Shown: positions 8,256-18,913 of the stretch, piece by piece | How the letters are laid out: each line of letters begins with the position of its first letter | Position numbering within the stretch: position 1 is the first letter of the stretch | Assembly (NCBI GenBank): GCA_944380285.1 | Contig: CALWGZ010000013.1 | Coordinates: 1 to 51,950, forward strand | Source: an uncultured Christensenellaceae bacterium | GTDB lineage: Bacteria; Bacillota; Clostridia; Christensenellales; UBA3700 | DNA: 51,950 nucleotides | Direction: 5' to 3' | Position numbers and translations under genes: made by a program | The notes under the pieces: generated by a model | Databases searched by the model: none | Told to the model about the DNA's origin: nothing | Seen by the model: the letters and a program-made list of their open reading frames with translations, nothing else

Positions 8256-9212
8256 ATGTATTACATTGGTGTAGACGTAGGCGGCATGAGCATCAAGGGC
8301 GGCCTTGTCACCGAATCGGGCGACATCATCGCGAGACATACCGTCGAGACACAGCGTTACAGCGAAGAATACGGCATCGCCGAGGACATCCGCAAGGTCG
8401 TCGACGGCGTGCTTGCCGAGGGCAAAGTCGGCATCTCCGACATCTTGGGCATCGGCATCGGTCAGCCCGGCTCGGTCGACTCCGAGCGCGGCATCATCCG
8501 CTACGCCAACAACATTCCCCTTGAGCGCGTCCCCGTCGTCGCTCAGCTCAAAAAGTTCTACGACGTGCCCATATACATCAACAACGACGCCAATTGCGCG
8601 GCGCTCGGCGAATATGTGTTCGGCTCGGGCAAGGGCTATCGCGACATCGTGTTCGTCACGCTCGGCACGGGCGTGGGCAGCGGCATCATCATCGGGGGCA
8701 AGCTGTTTGAGGGGCGCGAATGCGCGGGCGCCGAGGCGGGACACATGGTCATCGTCTGCGGCGGCGAACGCTGCAATTGCGGCAGACGCGGCTGCTGGGA
8801 GGCGTACGCGTCCGTCAGCGCGCTCATCCGCCAGACCAAGGCGGCGATGGAGCTCCACCCCGACTCGCTGATGCACGAAGAGGCTGCCGCCGAGGGCAAG
8901 GTCAGCGGCAAGACCGCGTTTGTCGCGGCAAAGCGCGGCGACAAGGCGGCGCAAGAGGTCGTCGACAAGTACATCGACTATGTCGGCGAAGGGCTGGTCA
9001 ACCTCGCGGACATCTTCCGTCCCGACGTCATATTGCTCGGCGGAGCGATCTCCAAAGAGGGCGAGCGCCTGACCGTTCCCCTTCAAAAGAAAATGGACGC
9101 CGAAGCGTTCGGCGCCAAGTTCAACCCCCGCGTCGCGGTCAAGATCGCGTCGCTGCGCAACGACGCCGGCATCTTGGGCGCCGCCGCGCTCGTCTGCTCG
9201 GACAGGGCATAA
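8256..9212 (+). CDS. ROK-family sugar kinase (glucokinase-like)
   Basis: 318 residues, typical length for bacterial ROK glucokinases. The ATP phosphate loop is GVDVGGMSIKGG near the N-terminus; D111 in INNDANCAA is the expected catalytic base; GTGVGSGIIIGG is the second phosphate motif; H163 with C173, C175 and C180 (CNCGRRGCWE) form the ROK zinc site. It should phosphorylate glucose or another hexose or N-acylmannosamine at position 6 in the cytoplasm. No DNA-binding domain is present, so it is an enzyme rather than a ROK repressor. GAGGTGA precedes the start. It ends at a strong terminator. Confidence 0.9.
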   Translation: MYYIGVDVGGMSIKGGLVTESGDIIARHTVETQRYSEEYGIAEDIRKVVDGVLAEGKVGISDILGIGIGQPGSVDSERGIIRYANNIPLERVPVVAQLKKFYDVPIYINNDANCAALGEYVFGSGKGYRDIVFVTLGTGVGSGIIIGGKLFEGRECAGAEAGHMVIVCGGERCNCGRRGCWEAYASVSALIRQTKAAMELHPDSLMHEEAAAEGKVSGKTAFVAAKRGDKAAQEVVDKYIDYVGEGLVNLADIFRPDVILLGGAISKEGERLTVPLQKKMDAEAFGAKFNPRVAVKIASLRNDAGILGAAALVCSDRA

Positions 9213-9235
9213 ACCGGCAGCAAAGCAAAAAAACC

Positions 9236-9264
9236 GCGGCGCTCCTTTCGGGGCGCCGCTTTCT
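9236..9264 (+). terminator. Rho-independent terminator
   Basis: GCGGCGC / GCGCCGC stem with an 10-nt loop and short T run, 24 nt past the kinase gene and just before the end of the convergent permease gene. Confidence 0.7.
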
Positions 9265-9274
9265 TGAACCGAAA

Positions 9275-10429
9275 TCAAACTATCAGATCCGCCAAATAGC
9301 TCGATCCGATCAGCACGGCGAGGTAGGAGAAGTTGATCAGCGAAAACAGCCCGAGGTAGCGCAGCGTCTTGCCGGGTTCGCGCTTGCGGTACTCCCCGAG
9401 GGTGATGAGGCTTGCAAGCGAGGACACCGGCGTGCCGAGCCCGCCGATGTTGACGGCGATCAGCAGGTGGCGATAGTCTGTCGTAAAGCGCGACAGCAGC
9501 ACCGCGGACGGCACGTTGCTGATGACTTGGCATGTCGCGGTGCCGACGAGGAGCGGCGACATCGCGACGACGGACGCGAGCAGGTCGCGGACCGCCGGGA
9601 TGCGCGAGAGATTGCCCGAAAAGACAAAGAACGCGCAAAAGGTCAGCAGCAAGCCGTAGTCGACGCGCAAAAAGCACTTGGGCTCGAGTATCGCCAGCGC
9701 GACGGTGACGACTATCAGCCCGACGTAGTACGGGAACACGCGGAAGACGATCATCACCGACAGCGCGAACAGCACGAAGTAGACGATCATTCTCCACACG
9801 GGCGGCGCGGGTTCGGGGTGAGTTTCGAGGCGTATCGGCTCGGGCTTGACGACAAGGCAAGTGCCGGCGATGAGCACGAACGCCACCGCGAACGGGATCG
9901 CCATGATCGCGAAGAATTCGCCGGCGCCTATCTCAAAAAACGAATACAGGTACAGATTTTGGGGGTTGCCGAACGGGGTCAGCATACCGCCGAGGTTGGC
10001 GGCGACGTTCTGCATGACAAAGACGAACGCGGTATATTTTGTCTTGCCGCACGACGACAGCACCAGCCATCCGAGCGGCAAAAATGTGATCAGCGCCATG
10101 TCGTTCGCCATGATCATAGAGCCGAAGTAGGTGACGAACACCAGCGCGAACGTCACGCGGCGCATATTGCCGAACGCGGTGACGATTTTGACCGCCAGCC
10201 ACTCGAAAAAGCGGCGGCGTTTGAGCGCGCTGACGACCGCGAGCGTGCAAAAGAGGCAAGACAGCGTGTCGAGGTCGAAATAGTCGGCATAGCCGCCGTC
10301 GGGCGGCACGAAAAAGCAGGTGACCGCCGCCGCGACCAGCGCGACGATCAGCACGATGCGGCTTTTGAGTATGCCCTTGACGATGTACCACTTGGACGCC
10401 TTTGCGGCGTCCCTCTTTTGCTCTTCCAT
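9275..10429 (-). CDS. Anion permease of the ion-transporter (ArsB/CitM) superfamily
   Basis: 384 residues with ten or more membrane segments in two repeats. The motif NDMALITFLPL and the re-entrant GGMLTPFGNPQNLYLYS are typical of the ArsB/NhaD/CitMHS/SLC13 superfamily, in which an N-P or T-P-x-G-N-P loop binds the substrate. The transported ion (citrate, dicarboxylate, arsenite or other) cannot be assigned. The start is MEEQKR, with TATAAA 12 nt upstream and no ribosome site, so the leader would be very short. It is a single gene, convergent with the sugar kinase. Confidence 0.75.
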   Translation of the reverse strand: MEEQKRDAAKASKWYIVKGILKSRIVLIVALVAAAVTCFFVPPDGGYADYFDLDTLSCLFCTLAVVSALKRRRFFEWLAVKIVTAFGNMRRVTFALVFVTYFGSMIMANDMALITFLPLGWLVLSSCGKTKYTAFVFVMQNVAANLGGMLTPFGNPQNLYLYSFFEIGAGEFFAIMAIPFAVAFVLIAGTCLVVKPEPIRLETHPEPAPPVWRMIVYFVLFALSVMIVFRVFPYYVGLIVVTVALAILEPKCFLRVDYGLLLTFCAFFVFSGNLSRIPAVRDLLASVVAMSPLLVGTATCQVISNVPSAVLLSRFTTDYRHLLIAVNIGGLGTPVSSLASLITLGEYRKREPGKTLRYLGLFSLINFSYLAVLIGSSYLADLIV

Positions 10430-10512
10430 ATTCCGCGAATATTTATATACCTTTGCGCGCGAGTTTGCAAGCGTTTGGGGACGGTTTTCAATATTAAATT
10501 AACATTTCTTTG

Positions 10513-10541
10513 TTGACAACTTCGCCGTTTTGAAGTACAAT
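10513..10541 (+). promoter_or_regulatory. Promoter of the phosphoesterase pair
   Basis: TTGACA (10513-10518), 17-nt spacer, TACAAT (10536-10541), about 12 nt before the lipoprotein start's ribosome site. Confidence 0.7.
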
Positions 10542-10559
10542 CGAATCAAGGAGAAAATT

Positions 10560-11435
10560 ATGAAAAGGCGCTATTTTTTTGCGGCAATTTGCGTTGTCTG
10601 CACCGTCGCTTTGGCGGCTGCTCTCTTTGTTTCCTGTCTGCCGATGCCCGACATGCCCGAGTTCGACGCGGAGCGAAACGTCGACGCCTCGCGCGGCGAG
10701 ACAACTTTCACCGTCGCGAGCTACAATGTTTGGAGCGGCGGCAACACCCTCGAAAACGAATATGCGATCGCGGCTCAGCTTGACGACTACGGCGTAGACA
10801 TCGCCGGGCTTCAGGAGGTCGACACCGACGACTTCGACCGTCGCGGAGGAGGTTTCACGACCGCGTTGACGAGCGGCTCTCTCGTCAACAAGCACTTCAC
10901 CCCCACCGAAACATACGCTATGGGCGACAAGTACGGCATTATGACGACGACGTCCCGCGCGATCGCCGACGCGCAATACGCGATGCTGCCCTATCCCTAT
11001 CCCTATGTTTCCGCGCTTATGGAGCCGCGCATGGTACAGCGCACTCTGATCGACGTCGACGGCGTGCGGATCGCGTTCTACAACACTCATCTCGACTATA
11101 CGGGCACGCAGGTGGACGGCAGGCTGCTGCGCGAGCTGCAAGTGGAATTCATCTTCGAGCTGATGCAGAGCGACCCGTCCCCGTACAAGGTGCTGACCGG
11201 CGACTTCAACATTTCGTCGTTCGACGACCTGGCGCCCTTTTTCGACAGCGACGACTATGCTCTCTTCATAAACCCGGACAACGCGCTCGCGACGTTTTCG
11301 GGGGATTCGTCTTTTCGCAGCATAGACAACATCATCTACACTTGCAAGACCTTGGAACTCACGGGCGGCGAGGTCGTCGAGACCGACCTGTCCGATCACT
11401 ATATGGTTACGGCGTCTTTCAAGACGCTCGCCTAA
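10560..11435 (+). CDS. Secreted endonuclease/exonuclease/phosphatase-family protein
   Basis: 291 residues. An N-terminal signal ending in ALFVSCLPM may be a lipobox, so the protein is exported and probably membrane-anchored. The rest is an EEP (DNase I-like) domain: FTVASYNVWSGG, GLQEVDTDD (metal-binding E), YNTHLDY, LTGDFNISS and the closing SDHYMVTA with the catalytic His. Substrates in this family range from DNA to phospholipid head groups and inositol phosphates; none can be chosen. AAGGAG precedes the start. The metallophosphoesterase gene follows after 15 nt, so the two form an operon. Confidence 0.8.
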   Translation: MKRRYFFAAICVVCTVALAAALFVSCLPMPDMPEFDAERNVDASRGETTFTVASYNVWSGGNTLENEYAIAAQLDDYGVDIAGLQEVDTDDFDRRGGGFTTALTSGSLVNKHFTPTETYAMGDKYGIMTTTSRAIADAQYAMLPYPYPYVSALMEPRMVQRTLIDVDGVRIAFYNTHLDYTGTQVDGRLLRELQVEFIFELMQSDPSPYKVLTGDFNISSFDDLAPFFDSDDYALFINPDNALATFSGDSSFRSIDNIIYTCKTLELTGGEVVETDLSDHYMVTASFKTLA

Positions 11436-11450
11436 GCAACGGGAGGAATC

Positions 11451-12998
11451 ATGAACAAATTTCAACGGGCTCTTTTCTCAAAGACATGCGCGTCGGTGTT
11501 CGCCGTGTTGGCGGCGCTCGCGCCCCTGTTCTTCTACGCAAGCCGCAGCAACCAGCACGTCTTTTTGGACATCGCGCTGTTCCCCGGCTTTTCGCAAATG
11601 CTGTTTTGGCTGATCGCGGCGAACGCGGTCGTCGCGACCGCATGGGCGGCGCTCGCGTTCAAAAAGCGCGATCTCTTTGACTCGCACCCCGGGGCGATGA
11701 CGGCGGCGTACGCGATCACCGACTTTTTCACCGCGGTGTTTTGCATCCTCAACATCGTCCTGCTGATCTCGGGCGGCGAGGAGACCGCTCCCGTCGTGCT
11801 TCGCGGCGCGGCGGGTTTGGCGCCGTACGCGCTGCTCTATTTTGCGATAGTTTTCTTTGCGCTGTTCTTCCCCGAGATCAAGCACAAGATCGCGCGCGTC
11901 GCGATCGTCTCTCTCGTCGGCGTCGCGCTCGTGCTGGGCGCTGTCCTGACCGTCTATTCCCCCGCCGTCTACGGCTTTGTCTCCGACCCGATGGTGCTCG
12001 ACACCGGCTCCGACTACTCGATCGTGTTCGCGACGACGGACGAAGGGACGGGCTTTGTCGAATACGAATACGAGGGCGAGACCTACCGCGTCTACGACCA
12101 AAAGCAGGGCAAGATAGAGTCCGACTCGCGCGTACACTCCGTCCGCGTCCCGTACGAACATCTCGACAACAACAGCTATACCGTCGGCTCGATGCAGGTG
12201 TACGAGCCGTACGCCTACGGCAGCCGCAGCGGCAAGACGATCGTCTCGGAAGAATACGCGTTCACGCCGTGCGACGGCGAAACTCAGACTTGGCTTTGCG
12301 TGTCCGATTGGCACACGCGCAACGACTTGGCAAAGGACGCGATAGCCTTCCTCGGCGACTATGACGGAGTGATCCTTCTCGGCGACGCGTCGCCCGACCT
12401 AGGCACCGAGGACGAGCTCGTCCGCTATTTGGTGGAGTTCGGCGGCGACCTCGGAGGCGGCACGATGCCGATAGTGTACACGCGCGGCAACCACGAGACG
12501 CGCGGCGCGTATGCGCCCTATCTTGCGGACGCGCTCGGCTTGGACGAATTCTATTTCGAGGTCAAGGCGGGCGACTACCGCTTCGTCGTGCTCGACAGCG
12601 GCGAGGACAAAGAGGACTCTCACCCCGAATACGGCGGGCTTGCCGACTTCGGCGCCTACCGCGCCGAGAACGTCGATTGGGTCGAGACGTTGACCGAGGA
12701 CGGCAAGACGATCGCGCTCTGCCACTCTCCGCGCTTCTTCATCGAAGAGGACTTGACCGACCGCACGATCGCGGCGCTGACGGGCATAAAGACGTCGGCG
12801 GCGCTCACCGGGCATTGGCACTACTGCGACCTCGACACCGAGACCTATCCCGGCCTTCCCGTCTTCATCGACGGCGGACACAAAGACGGCGCGTTCGTCG
12901 CAAGCCGCGTGACGCTGTCGCCCGGCGGCATTGCGCTGTTCGCGTGCGACGACGGCGGCGCTGCGATGATGGACGAAACTTTGCCTTGGCTCAATTGA
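11451..12998 (+). CDS. Membrane-anchored calcineurin-like metallophosphoesterase
   Basis: 515 residues. The first ~170 contain four or five membrane segments; the remainder is extracytoplasmic. A fibronectin-like segment (about 185-270) precedes a metallophosphoesterase domain with all the metal motifs: VSDWHTRND, ILLGDASPD, YTRGNHETRG, CHSPRF and TGHWHYCD. It should hydrolyse a phosphoester outside the cell, possibly scavenging phosphate together with the preceding EEP protein. GGGAGG lies before the start and a terminator follows. Confidence 0.8.
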   Translation: MNKFQRALFSKTCASVFAVLAALAPLFFYASRSNQHVFLDIALFPGFSQMLFWLIAANAVVATAWAALAFKKRDLFDSHPGAMTAAYAITDFFTAVFCILNIVLLISGGEETAPVVLRGAAGLAPYALLYFAIVFFALFFPEIKHKIARVAIVSLVGVALVLGAVLTVYSPAVYGFVSDPMVLDTGSDYSIVFATTDEGTGFVEYEYEGETYRVYDQKQGKIESDSRVHSVRVPYEHLDNNSYTVGSMQVYEPYAYGSRSGKTIVSEEYAFTPCDGETQTWLCVSDWHTRNDLAKDAIAFLGDYDGVILLGDASPDLGTEDELVRYLVEFGGDLGGGTMPIVYTRGNHETRGAYAPYLADALGLDEFYFEVKAGDYRFVVLDSGEDKEDSHPEYGGLADFGAYRAENVDWVETLTEDGKTIALCHSPRFFIEEDLTDRTIAALTGIKTSAALTGHWHYCDLDTETYPGLPVFIDGGHKDGAFVASRVTLSPGGIALFACDDGGAAMMDETLPWLN

Positions 12999-13013
12999 GC
13001 TAAGGGCAGACAA

Positions 13014-13048
13014 AAACACGGGCGTTTTTCGCGCCCGTGTTTGTTTTT
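13014..13048 (+). terminator. Rho-independent terminator
   Basis: Perfect AACACGGGCG / CGCCCGTGTT stem with a 7-nt loop and T-rich tail, 17 nt after the phosphoesterase gene. Confidence 0.85.
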
Positions 13049-13066
13049 CGCCGTTTTTCTCAGCCG

Positions 13067-13789
13067 TCAGCCCTGCTCGTTTTCCTTGAATATGACCTCG
13101 TGTCTGCGCTCTCTCAAGATAGCGGCGAGGTCGCGTTCGTCGTTGGGACGGCGCGGCAGGATGACGCCGCCGCCCTCTCCTCCGCGGTAGTGGAAGTCGC
13201 TGCCTCCGGTCGGGATGAGCCCCGTCCTTTTGCACAACTCGACCGCAAGCGCGTTGCGCGAGTCGTGCCCGGGGTGGGTGTTGGAGATCTCTATGCCGTG
13301 CAGCAGCGACGTGTCCATGACGTCGCACATCTCGCGGTAGGGGTGTGCCTGCGCCAGCACTATGCCGCGGCTGTCGCACCATTCGAACAGCTCCCTTTGC
13401 GTCATTGTCAAAAATCTCTCGCAATTTTCGCGCAGCTCGTCCGCGGTGATTCCGTACATCAAAAACTCCGCATATGGGTGGTCGGGCTTGTAGTAAGTGA
13501 CCTCGTCGGGCGACACTTCCGCGCCGGCGAACACGTCGATGCCGACCTTTGCGCACTCCTCTTTGAGTTCGAGCAGGTCGCGCAGCCAGCAGTCGGGGAT
13601 GCTGCGAAAAAGCCTCTTCCACGGCGGCGCGACATATCCGTACAGGTCGTTGCGGTTGAGGTGGTTCGTGCAGACGATGCCGTTGTAGCCGGCGTCTGCG
13701 TATATCTTTGCGATGTCCGCCGGGCACTCCTTGCCGCAATCGCTGTTGCGCGAGGTATGCAGATGCATTTCCAATTTATATCCGTCCAT
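13067..13789 (-). CDS. PHP-domain metal-dependent phosphoesterase
   Basis: 240 residues of the PHP family. The four usual motifs are visible: EMHLHTSRNSDCG (motif I), GIVCTNHL (II), AGAEVS (III) and AQAHPYR ... GGSDFHYRG (IV). Such proteins hydrolyse phosphoesters using a trinuclear metal centre; stand-alone members include histidinol phosphatases and nucleases, but the length and motif spacing do not settle the substrate. AAGGAGTTGAA precedes the start at 13789. It is a single gene convergent with the phosphoesterase operon. Confidence 0.8.
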   Translation of the reverse strand: MDGYKLEMHLHTSRNSDCGKECPADIAKIYADAGYNGIVCTNHLNRNDLYGYVAPPWKRLFRSIPDCWLRDLLELKEECAKVGIDVFAGAEVSPDEVTYYKPDHPYAEFLMYGITADELRENCERFLTMTQRELFEWCDSRGIVLAQAHPYREMCDVMDTSLLHGIEISNTHPGHDSRNALAVELCKRTGLIPTGGSDFHYRGGEGGGVILPRRPNDERDLAAILRERRHEVIFKENEQG

Positions 13790-13790
13790 T

Positions 13791-13946
13791 TCAACTCCTT
13801 TTCGCGGATATTCTATCACCGCGGCGGCGCGCTGTCAACCGCATGAAGCCCTTTGCGGCGGCGTGATCTGCCCGATCGCGCCAAACGCCACCCTGCCGCG
13901 CCGCCGATTGCTGCGCACAAAAAAAGAGCCGCGTTTTGCGTTTCAT
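13791..13946 (-). CDS. Small basic ORF with a strong ribosome site, possibly frameshifted
   Basis: A 51-codon frame begins at 13946 behind a perfect AAGGAGG, upstream of and in the same direction as the PHP gene. As written the product is a basic peptide without a recognisable domain. After a run of seven T's on the coding strand (codons 8-10), the neighbouring frame reads LCAAIGGAAGWRLARSGR, a typical short membrane anchor, so one extra base in that run would give a plausible single-pass membrane protein. Either a real or sequencing frameshift, or a chance frame. Confidence 0.35.
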   Translation of the reverse strand: MKRKTRLFFCAQQSAARQGGVWRDRADHAAAKGFMRLTARRRGDRISAKRS

Positions 13947-14041
13947 AATTGCCTCCTTTCTTTCCACCGATATCATCATAACATAAGGAAAGGTGAATTT
14001 CAAGCGAAGACGAAAAATAAGTTGAGCCGAACAATATACGA

Positions 14042-14076
14042 GGCGCGCCCGCTCTTTGCGGACGCGCCCTTTTTGA
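14042..14076 (+). terminator. GC-rich hairpin downstream of gyrA
   Basis: GGCGCGCCCGC / GCGGACGCGCC hairpin with a T run on the + strand only, although gyrA ends on the minus strand 32 nt away. It may still end or protect the gyrA message; its apparent direction is odd. Confidence 0.4.
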
Positions 14077-14107
14077 TAGATTTTTCCTGCCCGTGTCGAT
14101 GAGAGGC

Positions 14108-16657
14108 TTATTCGTCCTTGCCGTCGCTCGGAGCGCTCTCCTCTACGGTCTGCTCGGCGACCTGCTCGTCGGCGGGGTTTTCGGCGTCTTCGGTCTCCTC
14201 CTCGTGCGGCACAACGGTGAACGCGACGACCTTGCTGTTCTCGTCCTTGATGCGCATAACCTTGACGCCCTGCGTATTGCGGCTCATCTTGGAGATCTCG
14301 CTCGCCTTGACGCGGATGATGACGCCGTTGTCGGAGATGATCATCACGTCATCGCTTTCGGGGTCGACCAATTTGAGGTTGACGACGTTGCCCGTCTTGT
14401 CGTTGAGCACGCCCACCTTGATACCGCTGCCGGCTCTGCCCTGTTGGCGATACTCGGACACGTCGGTGCGCTTGCCGTAGCCGTTTTGGGTGATGGTCAG
14501 CACCTCGCAGTTGTCGCGGACGAGGGTCATATCGACGACCGCTTCGCCGCTGTCGAGGCGGATGGACTTGACGCCCTGGCTGTTTCTGCCTGTCGGGCGG
14601 ACGTCGTCCTCGTTGAAGCGGATGCACTTGCCGCCGCTGGACGCCATGATGACGTCCTGACCGCCCTTGGTGAGCTGCGCGCCGATGAGTTCGTCGCCGT
14701 CGACGAGGGTGATCGCGATCTTGCCGTTGCTGTTGATGCGGACGAACTCTTCGAGTTTTGTCTTTTTGATGAGACCGTTCTTTGTCGCCAGCATCAGGAA
14801 GCCCTCGCTGCCCTTGGGGACGGGGACGTACGCGCTGACCGTCTCGCCCGCCTCGAGGTTGAGGAGGTTGACGATCGCTCTGCCCTTGCTGCTCTTGCCC
14901 GCTTCGGGGATCTGATAGCCGCGGCAGCGGTAGACCTTGCCCTTGTTGGTGAAGAAGAGGATGTCCTCATGGGTATTGGTCGCGATGACGTTTTCGACGA
15001 AGTCCTCTTCCTTTGTCTTGTGGGCGGACACGCCGACGCCGCCGCGTCTTTGCACGCGGTACTCGTCCGTGCCCATGCGCTTGACGTAGCCGTTGTGCGT
15101 GATGGTGACGACGATGTCCTCCTGCTCGATGAGGTCCTCGATGTCGATGTCGCTGTAATCGTAGGTGATCTCGCTGCGGCGCGGGTCGTTGTACTTCGTC
15201 TTGATCTCTGCCAATTCCGTCTTGATGATGTCGACGATACGGCTGGGGGTCGCGAGGATGTTTTGCAGGTCGGCGATCTGTTTGCCGAGCGCGTCCAGCT
15301 CCTCTTGCAGCTCGTGGACCGCCAGCTGATTGAGTCTGTGCAGTCTCATATCGAGGATGGCGTTGACCTGTTTTTCGGACAGCCCGAAGCGGCTCATGAG
15401 CCTTTCCGCCGACGTCTGTCTGTCGGGGGAGGAGCGGATGATCGCGATGACCTCGTCGATGTCCGCCTGCGCGATGACGAGACCCTTGACGATGTGCTCT
15501 CTCTCGAGCGCCTTGTCGAGGTCGAACTGCGTGCGGCGCGTGATGACCGCCTTTTGGTGTTTGACGTACGCTTCGAGGATCTCTTTGAGGTTGCAGATCT
15601 TGGGCGTGCCGTCTACGAGCGCGAGCATGATCATCGGGTTGGACACCTGCAATTGCGTGTGCTTGTAAAGCAAGTTGAGCACGACTTGCGGGTTGACGTC
15701 CTTTTTGATCTCGATGACGATGCGCATGCCTTCGCGGTCGGACTGTTCGTGGATGTCGGAGATGCCCTCGACCTTCTTCTGCTTGACCAATTCGGCGATC
15801 GCGGCGATGAGGTTGGCTTTGTTGACCTGATAGGGGATCTCGGTGACGATGAGGCGGCTCTTGCCGTTGCTGTGCTCTTCGATCTCGACCTTGGAGCGAA
15901 TGATCGCGTTGCCGCGTCCGGTGCGATACGCCTTCTTGATGCCGCTGCTGCCCATGATGAGCGCGCCGGTCGGATAGTCGGGCGCGGGGATGTAGTCCAT
16001 CAGCTCCTCGATGTCGATCTCGGGGTTGTCGAGGAGCGCTATCGTGCCGTCGATGACCTCGCCGAGGTTATGCGGGGGGATGGACGTCGCCATGCCGACC
16101 GCGATGCCGTCCGAGCCGTTGACGAGCAGATTGGGGAACCTGCTGGGCAGCACGACGGGCTGTTCGCGCGTGTCGTCGAAGTTGGGGTAAAAGTCGACGG
16201 TGTTCTTGTCGATGTCGCGGATCATCTCGTTTGCGATCTTTGACAGTCTGGCTTCGGTGTAGCGGTACGCCGCCGGGGGGTCGCCGTCTACGGAGCCGAA
16301 GTTGCCGTGCCCGTCGACGAGGGTGCAGCGGATGGAGAAGTCCTGCGCGAGCCTGACGAGCGCGTCATAGACGGAGCTGTCGCCGTGGGGGTGGTATTTG
16401 CCCAGCACGTCGCCGACGATGAGCGCGCATTTGCGGTAGGGCTTGTCCGAGGTCAAGCCGAGTTCGTTCATGTCGAACAAGATCCTTCTGTGGACGGGTT
16501 TGAGACCGTCGCGCACATCGGGGATCGCGCGCGAGACGTTGACTGCCATCGCGTAGGCGATGAACGACTTTTTCATCTCGCTTTCGAGTTCGATGTCGAT
16601 ATACTTGGTGCCTTTGAGCATCTCGTCGATATCTTTCTTGTTGCTCTTATCTTCCAT
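14108..16657 (-). CDS. gyrA: DNA gyrase subunit A
   Basis: 849 residues, full length. With GyrB it introduces negative supercoils using ATP. The N-terminus has the breakage-reunion domain: [39 protein letters not shown] (quinolone region) and [11 protein letters not shown] with the catalytic tyrosine. The C-terminal beta-pinwheel carries the gyrase-specific box as QRRGGVG (the usual QRRGGKG with V for K), which separates it from ParC. It ends in a long acidic tail rich in E, D and A, which in other gyrases tunes supercoiling. It starts 9 nt after gyrB. Confidence 0.97.
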   Translation of the reverse strand: MEDKSNKKDIDEMLKGTKYIDIELESEMKKSFIAYAMAVNVSRAIPDVRDGLKPVHRRILFDMNELGLTSDKPYRKCALIVGDVLGKYHPHGDSSVYDALVRLAQDFSIRCTLVDGHGNFGSVDGDPPAAYRYTEARLSKIANEMIRDIDKNTVDFYPNFDDTREQPVVLPSRFPNLLVNGSDGIAVGMATSIPPHNLGEVIDGTIALLDNPEIDIEELMDYIPAPDYPTGALIMGSSGIKKAYRTGRGNAIIRSKVEIEEHSNGKSRLIVTEIPYQVNKANLIAAIAELVKQKKVEGISDIHEQSDREGMRIVIEIKKDVNPQVVLNLLYKHTQLQVSNPMIMLALVDGTPKICNLKEILEAYVKHQKAVITRRTQFDLDKALEREHIVKGLVIAQADIDEVIAIIRSSPDRQTSAERLMSRFGLSEKQVNAILDMRLHRLNQLAVHELQEELDALGKQIADLQNILATPSRIVDIIKTELAEIKTKYNDPRRSEITYDYSDIDIEDLIEQEDIVVTITHNGYVKRMGTDEYRVQRRGGVGVSAHKTKEEDFVENVIATNTHEDILFFTNKGKVYRCRGYQIPEAGKSSKGRAIVNLLNLEAGETVSAYVPVPKGSEGFLMLATKNGLIKKTKLEEFVRINSNGKIAITLVDGDELIGAQLTKGGQDVIMASSGGKCIRFNEDDVRPTGRNSQGVKSIRLDSGEAVVDMTLVRDNCEVLTITQNGYGKRTDVSEYRQQGRAGSGIKVGVLNDKTGNVVNLKLVDPESDDVMIISDNGVIIRVKASEISKMSRNTQGVKVMRIKDENSKVVAFTVVPHEEETEDAENPADEQVAEQTVEESAPSDGKDE

Positions 16658-16666
16658 GGTGTCTCC

Positions 16667-18622
<1,956 letters not shown>

Positions 18623-18759
18623 TTATAATATTTTAACAACCATATTATAGCACACGCCCAGCCCGTCTATCAACCGTTTTGAGCCACATTTTGCCCTCTC
18701 CCGTACATCTCCTCGGGGAAAGCCGTTTTCGCGCCCTGCGGCAACCTCGCGCCGTCTGC

Positions 18760-18825
18760 TTTAATGTAAATTTAATGTAAAATATCGCGGCAGATATTTA
18801 CGGCGACGATATTTTGTGTTATGAT
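18760..18825 (+). promoter_or_regulatory. Direct-repeat operator and promoter of the ABC operon
   Basis: Two perfect abutting copies of TTTAATGTAAA (18760-18770 and 18771-18781) with an 11-bp period end 15 nt before TTTACG (18797-18802), which pairs with TATGAT (18820-18825) at 17 nt. Tandem half-sites one helical turn apart just upstream of -35 are the usual layout for OmpR/PhoB-type response regulators. The regulator gene is not in the window. Confidence 0.6.
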
Positions 18826-18847
18826 TGATATATTGGAGGTATTGTTA

Positions 18848-18913
18848 ATGACTTTTGATTTTTGCAATTCGTCTCTCTTTCGTCTCTCTTTGGAGGAGTG
18901 GCGCCTATGCTGA
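18848..18913 (+). CDS. Leader peptide overlapping the first ABC gene
   Basis: A 21-codon frame (MTFDFCNSSLFRLSLEEWRLC) begins seven bases behind GGAGG and ends with TGA overlapping the ATG of the transporter gene by seven bases. The transporter ribosome site lies inside this frame, so its translation would be coupled to the leader. The peptide sequence itself is not recognised. Confidence 0.45.
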   Translation: MTFDFCNSSLFRLSLEEWRLC

